Shown: in pieces, positions 42,435 to 54,266 of the stretch
Position numbering within the stretch: position 1 is the stretch's first letter
Layout: each line of letters opens with the position of its first letter
From: Falciphora oryzae
Lineage: Eukaryota > Ascomycota > Sordariomycetes > Magnaporthales > Magnaporthaceae
Length of the DNA stretch: 64,000 bases
Assembly: GCA_000733355.1 (NCBI GenBank)
Contig: JNVV01000052.1
Coordinates: 164,847 to 228,846, forward strand
Direction: 5' to 3'
The notes under the pieces: model-generated
What the model saw: the letters and a program-made list of their open reading frames with translations, nothing else
Database searches by the model: none
What the model was told of the DNA's origin: nothing
Position numbers and translations under genes: made by a program

Positions 42435-44590
42435 CTTGGGAAAGAAAGGAGGTTGAGATGTTGCCTTTTGGGTGTATATGACGAAGCTACTCAGGAGAAC
42501 GAGGAGAATGGCGAAGAAGTGCTTGTTCTGATGGACGAAACGATCAAGTCATGGCGAGAGGACATGCCCCTTTTTATCTTCTCAGCGAGCCCCTTGGACG
42601 CGGGAGAGTCTGCCATTCCTTAACTCCCATATCCGAGCTCATCACACGCCATCGGTACCGTAGGTTGCTGGATATCGATGTCCATCTTGCAAATCTGACG
42701 TTGCAAAGCATCTTCGTGCTTGTAAGCCCATCTCGCGCATGTGAGGACGAGGCCTGGCAGCTTCCTAACCCGGTAAAGGCGCGCGGCCTAAGCGTGCCAA
42801 TAATTCCATGACGAGAAAACCGGAAAGCCACGACGATAAGGGTCGTTGGAGGTGACAGAGGCAGTGCCAAGGGAAAAGGGGAAGGTGCCAGAGGTCGGGG
42901 GTGGGGGTCTGAGATGCATCAATTCGTGTGGGTGGACTCTTGTCATCGTCCACTCTGCTCGTGTGCTATCCCAAGATGACGGGCTCTTGGACATCGGGCT
43001 TGACTGGACGAGAGGCTTCCTCGCCGATATGCTCCTCCCTTCCAGTCGTGTGTCGCGGCGATAAGGTAGAGGTATTGGAGTCATGAGGACCGCAAGGGGG
43101 TGCGGCCGTGTATCAAGGAGGCGCTACTGGTCAGCACATGCTCGGCAGATGCAAAAACTGGGCATTGCCTTTCTTCGTAGCAACAAGCAGAGAGCTTTCT
43201 AGACTGAAGTGAGACGTTGAGTCGCAGACCGTCTGCCAACCCACTACCTAACGTTGAGGAACAATGCCGTCCGGCTAGTTCCGAGGCGGAGGGTTCAGGC
43301 TGCGGCAGAAATGTTGCTGAACCCTGGCGGCTATCCCGTTATTTGGGAAATCTTTATTTCTTCCGCCGGTATTGTCTTTGCAGGGTTTGGCGAGAGCGGA
43401 AGCCAGCATAGACGAAGGGCGGGACGAGTGAGCGGGAAGGGAAATTGCTGTGCAGGGTGCGAGCGAACGGGAAAATGGGCCCCAAGGAAAAGATGGATTG
43501 TTTCCTCGTAGAGCCAGAACGCGCGAGTATGGGCGCCAGGGCTTGGGCCGGAATGAAGGAGCCAACAAGCTGTGCGAGGTTGCAATAAATGCAGTAGCTT
43601 ATACATGAGGCGGCATATGATGCAATCGCTGGTTGCAAGAAGGGCAGGTGGTGGCCGAGTTAATATATGGAATCGGGTGCCGATGGCAGCAATGGACTGC
43701 CTCGGGACCGCTTGTATATATTGGCCTCCACCCACACATCGCGCAGGGGCTTCCAAGTGAGCCAGGTCACTCGCTAGGCTGACCGACCCTGCGCTGCTCG
43801 GTGGTTTTCCCTGTTCTTCGTGCAGATTATTTGGCTGCAAGATCCCACGTTATTGCAGCAAATATGCATAAAGAGATAGTGTGATAAGGATGAGATCTGG
43901 AAGCTTGTGTCGATTCTGGGCCCTCTCAATAAAGGACCCCTCACGTACAGGGCTATCCTATCTGCAGCGCGCACGTGGGCCAGATGTCGTGCTCGCCCTC
44001 TATATCTTGGAGGGGTTTGTTGCACGTGTGCGATGCGCCCACGTGTGTGCGGATTTGCGGGATGTCTGTGGAACGCGTGAGCTCGCATTTCCCTTGATAA
44101 AGCTGGATGCGAAAGGACATTGAGGCGAAGCCGAATCCTGAATGATCAGACAGCTTACTGGTCCCGGTGCTTGGCTCGAGCTTTGGAAGCGTTACCGGGA
44201 GTCAGCGGATGGCTCGGAGTAAAGCGGCTGGCGGCGATTGGACATCCTCGCATTATTTTCGTCTGCTTCGTCTTCGCGGCCTTCCTATTCCAGAAACCAG
44301 GAGGCTCGTGCAGATGCTACGCTAGGCGGCCGACGGCAGGCAGAGAGGCCCAAAAGGCGGAATGCAACGACGACATTGCAGAAGATTGATGTCTGGGCGC
44401 GCGGCCAAGGCAGATCTGGCAGGCTGTCACGCAGGATGAGTCTGGGCTGCATCGGGATGGCCCTGGAAGCGGATATAAAAATAGTAAGAAAAAAGTGCAC
44501 TCGTGTTCAGGGTCGAGCTAGAAATGGCGGAAACGCAAAGAACGCGAGGCTCGCAAACTCGCTTCAATACCACTCCCACTTCCAACCTAG
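42435..44590. other. Long intergenic region, no supported gene
   Basis: It holds the promoter of the alkaline protease (minus strand; a GATAAAAAGG stretch lies near 42574) and the 3' flank of the GH2 gene. Frames such as 43331-43840 (minus) and 44238-44687 (plus) overlap one another and carry no recognisable motif. Confidence 0.4.
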
Positions 44591-47017
44591 TCAGGGTTGC
44601 ATCACCAGGCGACCGGCGCCACCGTTGCCGCCGCCAGCGCCGGTGCCACCACCGACCTTGCCTCCCCTCCCGGCGGCGGCGGCGTAAAGCGCTTGGATGT
44701 CGGCTCTCCACTGGTCCTCGTCGACATGCATTTCGCGGCGGTCGTACGTGACGAGCCCGTTGACCTCACCCTCAACATCGGTGGTCTGTGTCCAGACAGC
44801 GCCGCTACACTCGAAGCGCTCCGTCTGGTCGCGCAGCTCCGTGAGGAGCTGGTGCGAGCGGTAGTTGTATGAGCTCTTGTCCTTATTGATCTCGTACGTC
44901 TGGTCGATCTGGTCGATCGCCTGCTTCACGTTCCAGAGGCTGTTGTTTGTGGATACGTAGCGGATTAGCACAAACATGAGCGGATTCAATAGATGGTGGG
45001 GAGGGAGTTTGTAGGAAGAGGGGAGAGAATCCTACGTACTGCTCGATTGTCGTGTTGAGCCCAACGCCACCAAATTCTCCTTGGAACCCGATCCGGTTCG
45101 AGTCGTGCGGAGGAGATGGGCGTGAGTAGAAGGGTGTGCCACATTGAGGCGAAGCATATTTGTGGTTATCCTGTTGGACTCGTGGGTCAGTATCAGCTCA
45201 TGGGTGATAGGCGGGAAGTGGTGGTAGGTGCGTCAAAGACTCACCGAATAGTCGCCAAAGCCGTGGTCGTTCCAGCCGGTGACCGAGTTGACCAGCCTTG
45301 TCGGGTCCAGGTCACGGACCATGTCGGTCAAGGGGCCCTCAGCAGGGGGATCATTGATCTGCCCCCAGCCTTCGTTGTAGATGATCCAGGTGACGATAGA
45401 AGGATAACTCCGGTGCTCGGTGACCATAAGAGCCAGCTGTCGCTGGAACTCAGCCTGCTGGTCGTCGGTTGCTTGAGGTCTGTCAACAGGGAATGACGGC
45501 ATGTCCTGGTATACCATCAAGCCGATCTCGTCGCAGGCCCGGTAGAAAAGGTCGGGCTCGATCTTGATCTGCGAGAAGAGACAGGGTGCATCAGCCATGC
45601 GGACAGATCACCAACACAGAACAATAATGCCAGGTTTACTCACGTGTTTGCGAACCATGTTGAAACCAAGCCTCTTGAGCAGCTTCAGGTCAAAAACCAT
45701 GGCCTCGTAGCTGGGCGGCATGTGCAGGCCATCTGGCCAAAACCCCTGGTCAAGGGTGCCAAAATGGAAGAGGAACTCTCCATTGATCAACGGCCGCTGG
45801 ACGCCCTGGACAACGCCGCGCGACACGGTGCGAAAGCCCGTGTAGCTCGTCACCGAGTCGTTGCCGAGCTTGACTGTGATGTTGTACAGGTTGGGGGTGT
45901 CGGGCCACCATAGGCGTGGTGATGCAACATTGAAGGAGAAGGGCTGGTCGGCGACCGCCGAGCGCGAAGCAACCTCGGCACCGCCGGCCTCGGTCACTGA
46001 GACGCTGACGCTCGCGTTGGCCTGACCGGCGCTGTGGGCCGTGATAGTCACTGTGATGAAGAGGCGTCGGGGTACGTACCGGAGGCTGTGTCAGCTGATC
46101 TGCCGGCGATCAAATTTCACATACCGTTGGACGAACAGGTAGGTTTCAGGCGGCGCCTGCCATCTCAACTTACCCTTCCCATCCATGTCGGCCGCGACGT
46201 CCAGCGCGGTGATATAGTCGTCGGGGGCGTGTTCCAGCCACACTGACTGCCAGACGCCCGAGCAGGACCGGTAAAAGATGTGTGACGGGTTTATGACCTG
46301 CTTGCCGGCAGGGACCAGGAACCCCTCTCTGTTGGTAGGATCATGTACAAACAGAGTCCTGTCCGCGAATAACGGCGTCAGGAAGATTGACATCTCTCTC
46401 GAAGGGGGCAAAAGGGCCACCTACAGGAGATTATCCCGGTCGTACGAGACGTGCTCCGTCACGTCGACTGTGAAGCGGAAGTAGCCACCAATGTTGTGGG
46501 CAACCTCGACGCCGTTGATAAACACCCTCGTCTCGTAGTCGACGGCCTCAAAATTCAGCAGGGTGGTGCCGCGGCCCTCCCAGCCACCGGGGACCCTGAA
46601 GTTAGTGGCATACCACATGTACTCGACATCAAGCTCCTGCAGGCCCGACAGCCCGCTCTCGATGCACGACGGCACCAGGACCTCGCGGTCGAGCAGGCCC
46701 GGGGGCGGGGCGACCAGCTCGCGGGTGCCACTGGCGGCGCGCCAGGTCCACAGGCCGTTGAGCGACTTCCATCCGTCGTGGCGCACCAGCTGGGGCCGCG
46801 GGTACTCGGGCCACGGGTTCGTGCCGATCTTGTAGGTCCAGTCCGTGTCCAGTGGCGGCTTCTGGACCGCGTACGGCGTCGGCGTCGCGCTGGGCGGGTT
46901 GGGGAACGGTGGCGGCAGCGACGGGAAGGGGTTGGACTGCCGGTTGGCTAGGTGCGCCAGCGTCCCCAGTGGGGAGACGCCGTGCAGCAGGAGGAGGGCA
47001 CGCCGTAGGAGGCGCAT
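44591..47017 (-). CDS. Secreted glycoside hydrolase family 2 enzyme
   Basis: Six exons on the minus strand: 47017-46425, 46358-46174, 46050-45644, 45568-45245, 45170-45040 and 44939-44591, total 662 aa. A hydrophobic start (MRLLRRALLLLHGV) is a probable signal peptide. The N-terminal sugar-binding jelly roll includes RPQLVRHDGWKSLNGLW and NFEAVDYETRVFINGVEVAH. An immunoglobulin-like domain (RLWWPDTPNLYNITVKL) precedes the TIM barrel. The acid/base is Glu461 in TWIIYNEGWGQ; Glu535 in GFQGEFGG is a likely nucleophile. Family members are beta-galactosidases, mannosidases or glucuronidases; this shorter form resembles fungal GH2 proteins of unassigned specificity. The Gly-rich tail (GRGGKVGGGTGAGGGNGG) is unusual. 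Confidence 0.88.
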
Positions 47018-48261
47018 GTTTTACGTGCTGCTGCTGCCTTGTAGGCTGCCTGGGGTGTGGTGCTGACCGCGCTGTCTAAGCTGCAGACATCAAGGCGAGA
47101 CAGAACAAGTGGCAGGAGAGAGGTTAGGGAAAGCAGGCGGTGAAGGTGCCTTAATGAAGCGATTCAAAAGGAGAGCAAGACGAATGGCGTGGACGGGATG
47201 CAAGGCGGACGAGATGGCGCCAGCCGAGAAGACATTAGTGGCGGCTTATGCGACTGACGTCGCAGCGCCAGTCACTGCCCGGTTGGAACAGGGCTGGCTC
47301 CGAGGTGGGTAGCTGGGGGCGGGGGATCGGCGGTGGTGCTGCAACCCCTGGACCGCCCGCGTGCCGCTGCTCTCTGGGCACTAATGCGGGCGACGACATC
47401 AGGCCTCAGTCCAGACCTCGAGCGGCGGGCCTTGCTGCTCATGCACGACGGCGCGTGTTCGTCATGTGCGTAGCAGCCATCCTACCCATCAGTAGAGATC
47501 AGAATGCGATTTGCACCGCTGCAGCGTCGCCAATAGCAATGGCGAGGTCATGAACTCGGCCGATACAACCATCGTCGGCCTTGGCCCCTGAAACACAGGC
47601 GAGGGTGTGGCCCGGCCCAACCCCTGGATGGAACCATTGTCGAGCACAAGACCGGGATTGATCCTGGCGTGACCTCACAGCGTTTGCGGGGTAGCCTGGC
47701 CGTGGAATCCAGGCCGTCAACGCCAAGAGGTGCACCAATTGCCGGAAGCAAGGCGTCGCGGCTTGCGGAAAGTGCTTGGGTGCCATCCGCCGCTGCAGTA
47801 GTCGCGTCTGTCATTGCGGGTATCCGCGGCCGCTCAGGCTTGGTCCTCGAAATCGGCTCAATCGTTGGTCTGAAAGCTCTGCAGGCCGCGCCGACAACAT
47901 GACGAATGCCTCTTGAGGTAGCGGGATTGCGAAAGCATTGCGAGTCTTAGGTGAGCTTTGGACCGAGGGCGAGAGAAGCCCGCCCGCATCATCGATTCAA
48001 TCACACAAACGTGCCTGCCCGTTTGTTTCAATGTTCTCTGCACCTTCCATGGAAGATATCGATGGCAGTCGCAGCAAGCGTTGGAGCGCAGAACGCGGGG
48101 CTGGTGGCCTTGGATCCACCAGTGACCCACTGAAAATGCGACAAAAGCTCCGTGCAGATAAAATGTTCCAGAGACAACCAGAGACGGAGAAAATAGCGAC
48201 ACCATCACAACTACCACGCTCCACCAACACAAACATCCACCGCAGCCAAACAACGTAGCAT
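47018..48261. other. Intergenic between GH2 and P450 genes
   Basis: Contains the GH2 promoter and the P450 3' flank. Overlapping open frames on both strands show no domain; no gene is supported. Confidence 0.4.
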
Positions 48262-50172
48262 CTATTTGACATTTGACCGAAGCCGCACGTGGACGGGCAT
48301 TCCATCCTTGAGCTGCGGCACGCCGTCCCGGCCGATCTGGTACAGTCGGCTGCCCCAAACCGTGGGCTTCTCAGCCTTGGGGCCTGTATTCCCACTAAAC
48401 GGATCGGTAGAGACAAAAGTTAGATATCTGGTCTTCGCAAAGGGGAAACCCAGATAAACCAGACAGGCCACTCACATCAGCTCGTCCCACTCGTCCCACG
48501 CGCACTCGACGTCCAGCTCGCGCACCACGAGCGCCGTGGCCAGCCGGATCTCCGTCATGGCGAGGTGCTGCCCGACGCAGTTGCGCGGGCCCTGCTCGAA
48601 CGGCCGGTACGCGTTGCGCGACGGCGGCGGGTACTGCTGCTGCCGCCTCTTGTCCCCGTCGCCGTCGCCGTCGCTCGGGAGCCAGCGCTCGGGCGCGAAC
48701 TCGAGCGGCGAGTCGCCCCACACCCCGCCGAAGGCGCCGCGGTGGATGGCGAAGCTGCCGTCCATCAGGATGCACCCCTCGGTCGGGAACTCGACGCCGT
48801 GGTAGGGGCCCGACGTCGGCGGGCCGTGCAGGCTGAACCCGGGCCTCCCAGCCCGTAAGGTGCCGACGTTTGTCTCGAGCCGCATCGTCTCCTTGATGAC
48901 GGCCGTCGTGTAGACGAGCCCGTTGAGCAGGTGCGGCGACTCGCGGATTTGCTGGAGCACAAGGTCCAGGCCCGTCGGGTCGTCCTTGTCATGCATGTTG
49001 TTCTTGTCAGAAAATGCTGCCCCCTGGAACACCTCGTCCACCTCGGCGCGCACGCGGGCCAGCACGTGGGGGTGCTTCGCCAGCATGTTCAGGGCTGTGC
49101 ACAGCGTAAAGCTGGTCGTCTCGTGGCCGGCGAAGAGCGTGTGCTTGGTCTCGCCTAGCGCCTGTAGTATGCTGTCGCCTGTTTTCCCAGGCTGCTTGTC
49201 CTGCTGCTTGGCCAGGACGTCGAGCAGCGTCTTCGCCCCAGAAACTTGTGCGGATCCGTTTTGGTCGCGGCCAAATCGGGCGCGTATCAGTGGGAGCAGG
49301 AACGAATCAACGACGCGATTGTTGCGCCAGATCCTCCATCCCCGCAGGGGACTGTATATGTCGTGGAACGTCGAGATGTTGGTGTGGAAGCGCAGCAGCT
49401 TGATCTGGCCGACGAGGCTGGCCGACACGGGGGTGAGGGCGGCGCCGTCCTGGTCGCCGACCCGCGCGCCCAGGCAGAAACGGTAGATGATGTCGAGCGT
49501 CATGCGCGTGGCCAGGTCCTGCAGCGCAAAGACGCCGCCCCACGCGCCGTCCTCCCCGGCCCTGGCCTTGAGCTTGCGCACAAAGGTGCCGACCTCGTCC
49601 GCGATACCCGGCGCGTGCGCGGCGATGTTGGCGGGACTAAAGGCCGGGTTCATGGCGCGGCGGCGCGCCGCCCACACCTCGCCGTTGGCGGCCGACACGT
49701 CGTAGCGCCCCGTCAGCGGGCGCAGCAGCCGGCCCTGCGCGGCCGGGTGGTCCGGGCTGTGGTCTTGCGTGAACTGCGCCGACACGTCGCCGTGGAGGCT
49801 GAGCAGGAACGGCGGCGAGAAGGGCCAGAGGTCCAGGTAGATAGCCGGCGGCATGGCGATGCATTCGTCCTGCGGGAACAGCTCGCGCCAGTGGTCCTGG
49901 ATAAGCACGCTCATGTAGTTGCCGTGCGCGTCCGCCGGCAGCTTGGTTGCCATCAGCCGCCCCACGCTCGCAAGGTGGCCAAAGACCGGGTGGTGCGGGA
50001 TCATGGGCACGCCCTGGCGCTGGAGCCGTTGGAACCGCGACCGCACCGCGAAGCCGCGATGTAGGTAGTAGGCCGCTACCGCTGCGAGCAGCAGCGCGCC
50101 GGCCCACGCGGCCGTATGGGCCATTCTGGCGCCGTCCAGCGCTCGCAATGGGCTATAGTCTCGCGTCGACAT
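48262..50172 (-). CDS. Cytochrome P450 monooxygenase
   Basis: Two exons on the minus strand, 50172-48476 and 48394-48262, with an 81-nt intron (GTGAGT...TTTAG), give 609 aa. An N-terminal membrane anchor (AAWAGALLLAAVAAYYL, about residues 22-38) precedes a Pro-rich hinge (VPMIPHHPVFGHL). The I-helix oxygen-binding motif is FAGHETTSF. The ExxR motif is KETMRL. The haem loop FEQGPRNCVGQHLAM carries the ligand Cys532. The N-terminal layout recalls P450s of sterigmatocystin-type pathways (stcS-like), but that is only a resemblance. It should hydroxylate or epoxidise a lipophilic substrate at the ER membrane. No polyketide or terpene synthase is in the window. Confidence 0.92.
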
Positions 50173-51412
50173 CGTGAGTCGGGGTTGTTGCGGTTTTCAA
50201 CAGCAACCTCGAGGAGATTTTCGCGTCGAGAACTTCCCCTGTCAGCTTCGTCCTTGGCTGCTCGCTTGAGTGGGGCTGTGGGAGGCTAGGAACGGGCTAG
50301 CCGCCGCCACCTCGGACTTTTGGACAAGGGGACCGACGGGACGGCTGGGAGGGAGATGCGAAAAGAACGCCCAGGCAACACAGCTTCAAAGTGCAGCGTC
50401 CGCTCGCCTATCACGGAGGCATTGCCATATTGTTCAGCTGGTGACTCGCCATGCTCATCTGGCTTGGTGACACCGTCTGGATGCCCTGGGCTGATTAGGT
50501 ACATGTCATTCCCGTGATAAGCAAGTTCGTGGTTGCACCGCGTCGGACTGGCTGGCCTGGTTAGACTGTCTGTCCCGGCCAACCCTTGCTGGTCGGTGTT
50601 GTTCAGCTGCAGCCAAGGAAACGAGCGGGTTAATAGGATAGGCAATGCAGAAGTGGTCTACGAAGGGAAGCAGAATCACACAAATCATCCAAAAGAAACA
50701 AAAACCGCGGCGGGCAGGGGTGGTCATTATTAATAGGTAGATATCTTGGGATGCAATCCGCGTGGCCGAGCGGCATGTCATTGGCGACGGCCAATGTCCG
50801 GACGATCAATAAAACAATCCGGCTGCTGACAAAGTATTCCTCAGAGAGTGAGGACAAGAAGGGGGAGTGACACGAAACAGATCTAAAGAAACATTAGGGA
50901 TATCCAGGTCAACAACCGGGCATGGTGTACCGACATGCGCAACCACGCCGTGAACAAGATAAGAAGACGAGAAAAGCAGGGGTATGCATCGGGGAGGCGC
51001 CTAGAAAATGCAAATTGACGGGGAGTGGGAGAGTGAAGGGGTCATGAGTTACGAGAAATATCCCGAGGGGAAACATGAAAGAAATCGGGATATTTCGAAA
51101 AGTGGAAGAAGGACAAGAGCCCCAAAGGGAACGGGCCAAAACAAGATATCACGAAAAAGGGGGGAGGTTTAAATAAACTAAGCGTGTTAAGAACGAAACA
51201 GAAAGAAAGAAAAGAATGCAAAAAGAGAAAAAAGAAAAAAAAAAAAAGAACCGAAGCCGCTATTTGCCCTCGCGTTTCCTTGAAATGATCCCTTTTCCGT
51301 TTCCGTAGATCCTCAGTCCCAGCGCCATGATGCAACGTTTATATACGGTACACCGTGCCGACATGCCGAACGAAAGGCATACCGGCACGCACAAAGATGG
51401 ATCTTGTGTGTG
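50173..51412. other. Intergenic with a purine-rich tract
   Basis: P450 promoter and 3' flank of the TOG-protein gene. No gene seen. The plus strand is strongly A/G-biased at about 51190-51252 (AGAAAGAAAAG, then an A-rich run), a pyrimidine tract on the TOG gene's sense strand. Confidence 0.45.
51354..51389 (-). other. Strong hairpin in the TOG-protein 3' flank
   Basis: CGTGCCG-AC-ATGCC, loop GAACGAAA, then GGCAT-AC-CGGCACG: two perfectly paired stem blocks of 7 and 5 bp with a symmetric 2x2 internal loop. It begins 24 nt past the stop codon of the minus-strand TOG gene. Confidence 0.6.
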
Positions 51413-54266
51413 CTATGGCCTTGAGAAGCCTTGCTTTGCCTAGACGGACGAAGAAAAAGAAAGGGTCAGTATGCGAGCTTTCGACGAAATTGGATCAGGG
51501 AGAAGGTGAACCAACCTTCATCTGTTCAATTCGGGCCTTGAGCTGGCTCGTCACCTCGGCCGCCCGCTTCCAGCTCTCGACCCCATTAGCCGGGGTAGCG
51601 CCGGGTCCGCCGCCGCCTGCCGTCGAGTAGCTGCTGGCGCCGCTCGAGTAGACCGGACGCGCGGGAGCGCCCTCGTCGTGGCCTCCGGAGTACGCCCCTG
51701 GCTCTCTGCGGAAGCCGCGAGCCGGGCTCGACGCCCCACCGTTGCCGTACCTCAAGTCGGGGCTCAGCTTGCTGTTGCGGGCACCGGCACCGCCATAAGA
51801 CGGCGGCGGCGCCATGTCGCCAGCGCCGCCATTCTCCTTTTCTTCGCTCAGCGTGCTGGAATAACTGATACGATTGCGGCCACTGCCGTTGGAGAAACTG
51901 CCGCCGCCACCGTCGCGGTAGATGCCGGCTTCGTCGTGTGTCGGCGATGAGACACTGCCAACAGGGCTGCCCATGTTGGATCGCAATTCCGCCATGTGGT
52001 GGTTCTGAGCCTGCATCTGCGACTCGGCCTTGCCCAGCGCCCGCTTAAGACGCTCCAGCTCCCGGCGCAGGCGCTCATTGGTACCCTCAGCGGCCTCAGC
52101 GTCGCTCCTCGCTCGCACGAGTTGCGTCTCCTTTGCCTTGATGCTAAGCACGTCGCGCGTGTGGTCCTCGATCAGTCCTGCATTCTGGTTCTTGAGCTCC
52201 TGGATCTCCGACAGAAGCTTGCTGCGCTCGTGCCGCGACTCCTCAACCAACCGCGTCAGCCTCTCGTTGGCGTCGCGGAGCTCTTCTAACTCTGCACGCT
52301 CCAGGACCGTCAGGCCTGACGATGGCACCGGGGAGGGGGGAGCCACCATCGGGGCGGGCGTCCCTGGCTTGGCTAGAGAGCGACCAGCGAGGCCACCTCG
52401 GCCCATGCCTAGCTTGGGCTGTTGGACCGGGGTAGGGGCGAACTCGGGCTCGTCGTCAAAAGATGGCGGGGGCGCAGCAGATGGAGGCCGGCGTGGGGAT
52501 GCCATTCCTGATGGCCCTGCTAGCGCCCGTTTGCCGGGTGCTTTCAGACCACCGAGACCTGACGCCTTGGGCATGCCAAGCTTCCCAGCAGCGGGCCTAG
52601 ATGTTGGCTGGGGCGGCAGAGGCTCCTCTTTGGGAGGAGGAGCCGCTGCTGGCGGCTTCTTCGCGGGAGCTTTCTTGGCTCCGCCCATTACCTTTTTGGG
52701 TGGGGCCGCCGCCGGCTTCGGGGCTATTATAGGCTTCGGGCGCTCCTTGGCCTTGACCTCGGCTGTGTCGAAGAACTCTTTGATCTTAGTTTTGCGAATA
52801 TCGTCCAGGCCGTCGAGGTGGGCGTTCATGCCTCGCTCGCCAATGATCTTCATGATGGTGCCCAGAATCTCGGCACCTCCGGATCGAAGACCTTCGGTCG
52901 ACTCAGCGAGCAACTTCTTGGCCGACTCGACCATGCTCACAATCTCGGGCTTGCTGGGCACTTCCCTCGTGGTCCTGAGGCAGCGGACAAGGAATTTGGT
53001 GGTGCTCTCCTTAACCTGCGGGTTCTTGTGCACTAGATAGGCCGTGATGTCTTCGAGACATTCCGTTAGGCTGGTGGCCAAGAAGACCTGGTCAAGTGCT
53101 GCGCCTAGAGCGTCGGCCACCGATGCCTTTTTCTCCTTCAGCCTCTCCAGGATAGGCTGCATCACAGTGGCCCTGTACTTGCCGTACGACTTTCGTAGGC
53201 CCTTGGCAAGAACCTCGATGCACTGGGCGGCCTGCGTGACGACTGCGATGTTCGCATCCTTCATGCACTTGGCCAGCACCCGGTTGATTTCGTGGAAGTC
53301 GCCATCCTTGATGCGGGGTACGTTCAGCAGGCCGTAGAGTTGCTCAACCGCCTCTTTCCTGTCCTTCCACTTAGATGAGGCCACGTTTTCGTGAAACGAG
53401 GCCGGGAGGGCCTTAAGGACATCCTGCGGCTCAGCCAGGTCGAAGGCGTCGACCTCGGCGGGTTCTTCGGGTCCGTCGTCGGCATCATCGTACTCCTCCT
53501 CGCCACCGCCAGCGGGCGCCCTGGCCTTGGCTGCTTGTTGTGACCTGAGTAGTCTCCCCTGTTTGGGCGATGGCTCTTCGCGAACCTTCTCGAACTGGGT
53601 CTCGAGGTCCGTCTGCTGTGCCGGCTTCAGCTCGCTCCAGATCATGGGCTTGATGGCGTCCCGCAGCCACCTGTACAACTCGACCGTCAGGTTTGTCGCC
53701 TCGGCGCGCACATTCTTGTCCGCATGGCCGAAGACCTTGGGAAGAGCCTTCAGAACAGGTTTCGGGTCGGCCGTCTTGATGCCATAGTTGTGAAAGATCT
53801 GGGTGAGGGCGCCGAGGGCGGCCGCAATGACCTTCGGTTGCTTGGCCGACAATATCGGCAGTATCTCCTCGATGACGGGCCCGGGAACGTCGAGCTCTAT
53901 ATAGAGCAGCAGTGCCTCTACCGAGGACGCCTTGGTGGCTGCCCTTGTGGAGGCGAGGCCTTTCTCTAGGATCGGGGTGATGATATGGCCTCGCGTGCGC
54001 AGGCATCCTTCCCTGCCGCCGAACTTCAGGAACGCGCACAGGGCAGCGATTCCATCTTGCTGGGCGGCCACGTTCGAGTCGGCTACTGCTGTCTTGAATA
54101 GACTCGTGTCCTGGAGGAATGGCCTGAATGCAGGGTCATGCTCGTCGGGGGTCTTTTCGAACTGCTTTGCGGCGTCCTCGTATGCTTGCTTGCGCACCTT
54201 CCAGACCTTGTGCACCCACCGGTCTGTGAGTGGCAGAGAGCTGAAGTCCTCCTCCTTCTCGGCCAT
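51413..54266 (-). CDS. XMAP215/Dis1-family microtubule polymerase (Stu2/Alp14-like)
   Basis: Two exons on the minus strand: 54266-51516 and a 27-nt last exon 51439-51413, joined by a 76-nt intron with a TACTGACC branch point; 925 aa. Two TOG HEAT-repeat domains (about residues 1-230 and 285-510, for example DRWVHKVWKVRKQAYEDAAK and ASSKWKDRKEAVEQLYGL) bind tubulin dimers. A Lys/Pro/Ala-rich basic linker (520-690) binds the microtubule lattice, and a coiled coil (about 690-800, LERAELEELRDANERLTRLV) dimerises the protein. The two-TOG layout is that of fungal Stu2/Alp14. The tiny last exon restores the conserved end (IEQMK-AKQGFSRP); reading through gives a different tail. It promotes microtubule growth at spindle and kinetochore. 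Confidence 0.93.

Noticed and set aside
43331..43840. 169-codon minus-strand frame
   Set aside because: Overlaps several other frames of similar length on both strands; no conserved motif.
50755..50830. tRNA-like GTGGCCGAGCGG string
   Set aside because: Resembles the D arm of Leu/Ser tRNAs, but no pairing acceptor stem, T arm or B box follows.
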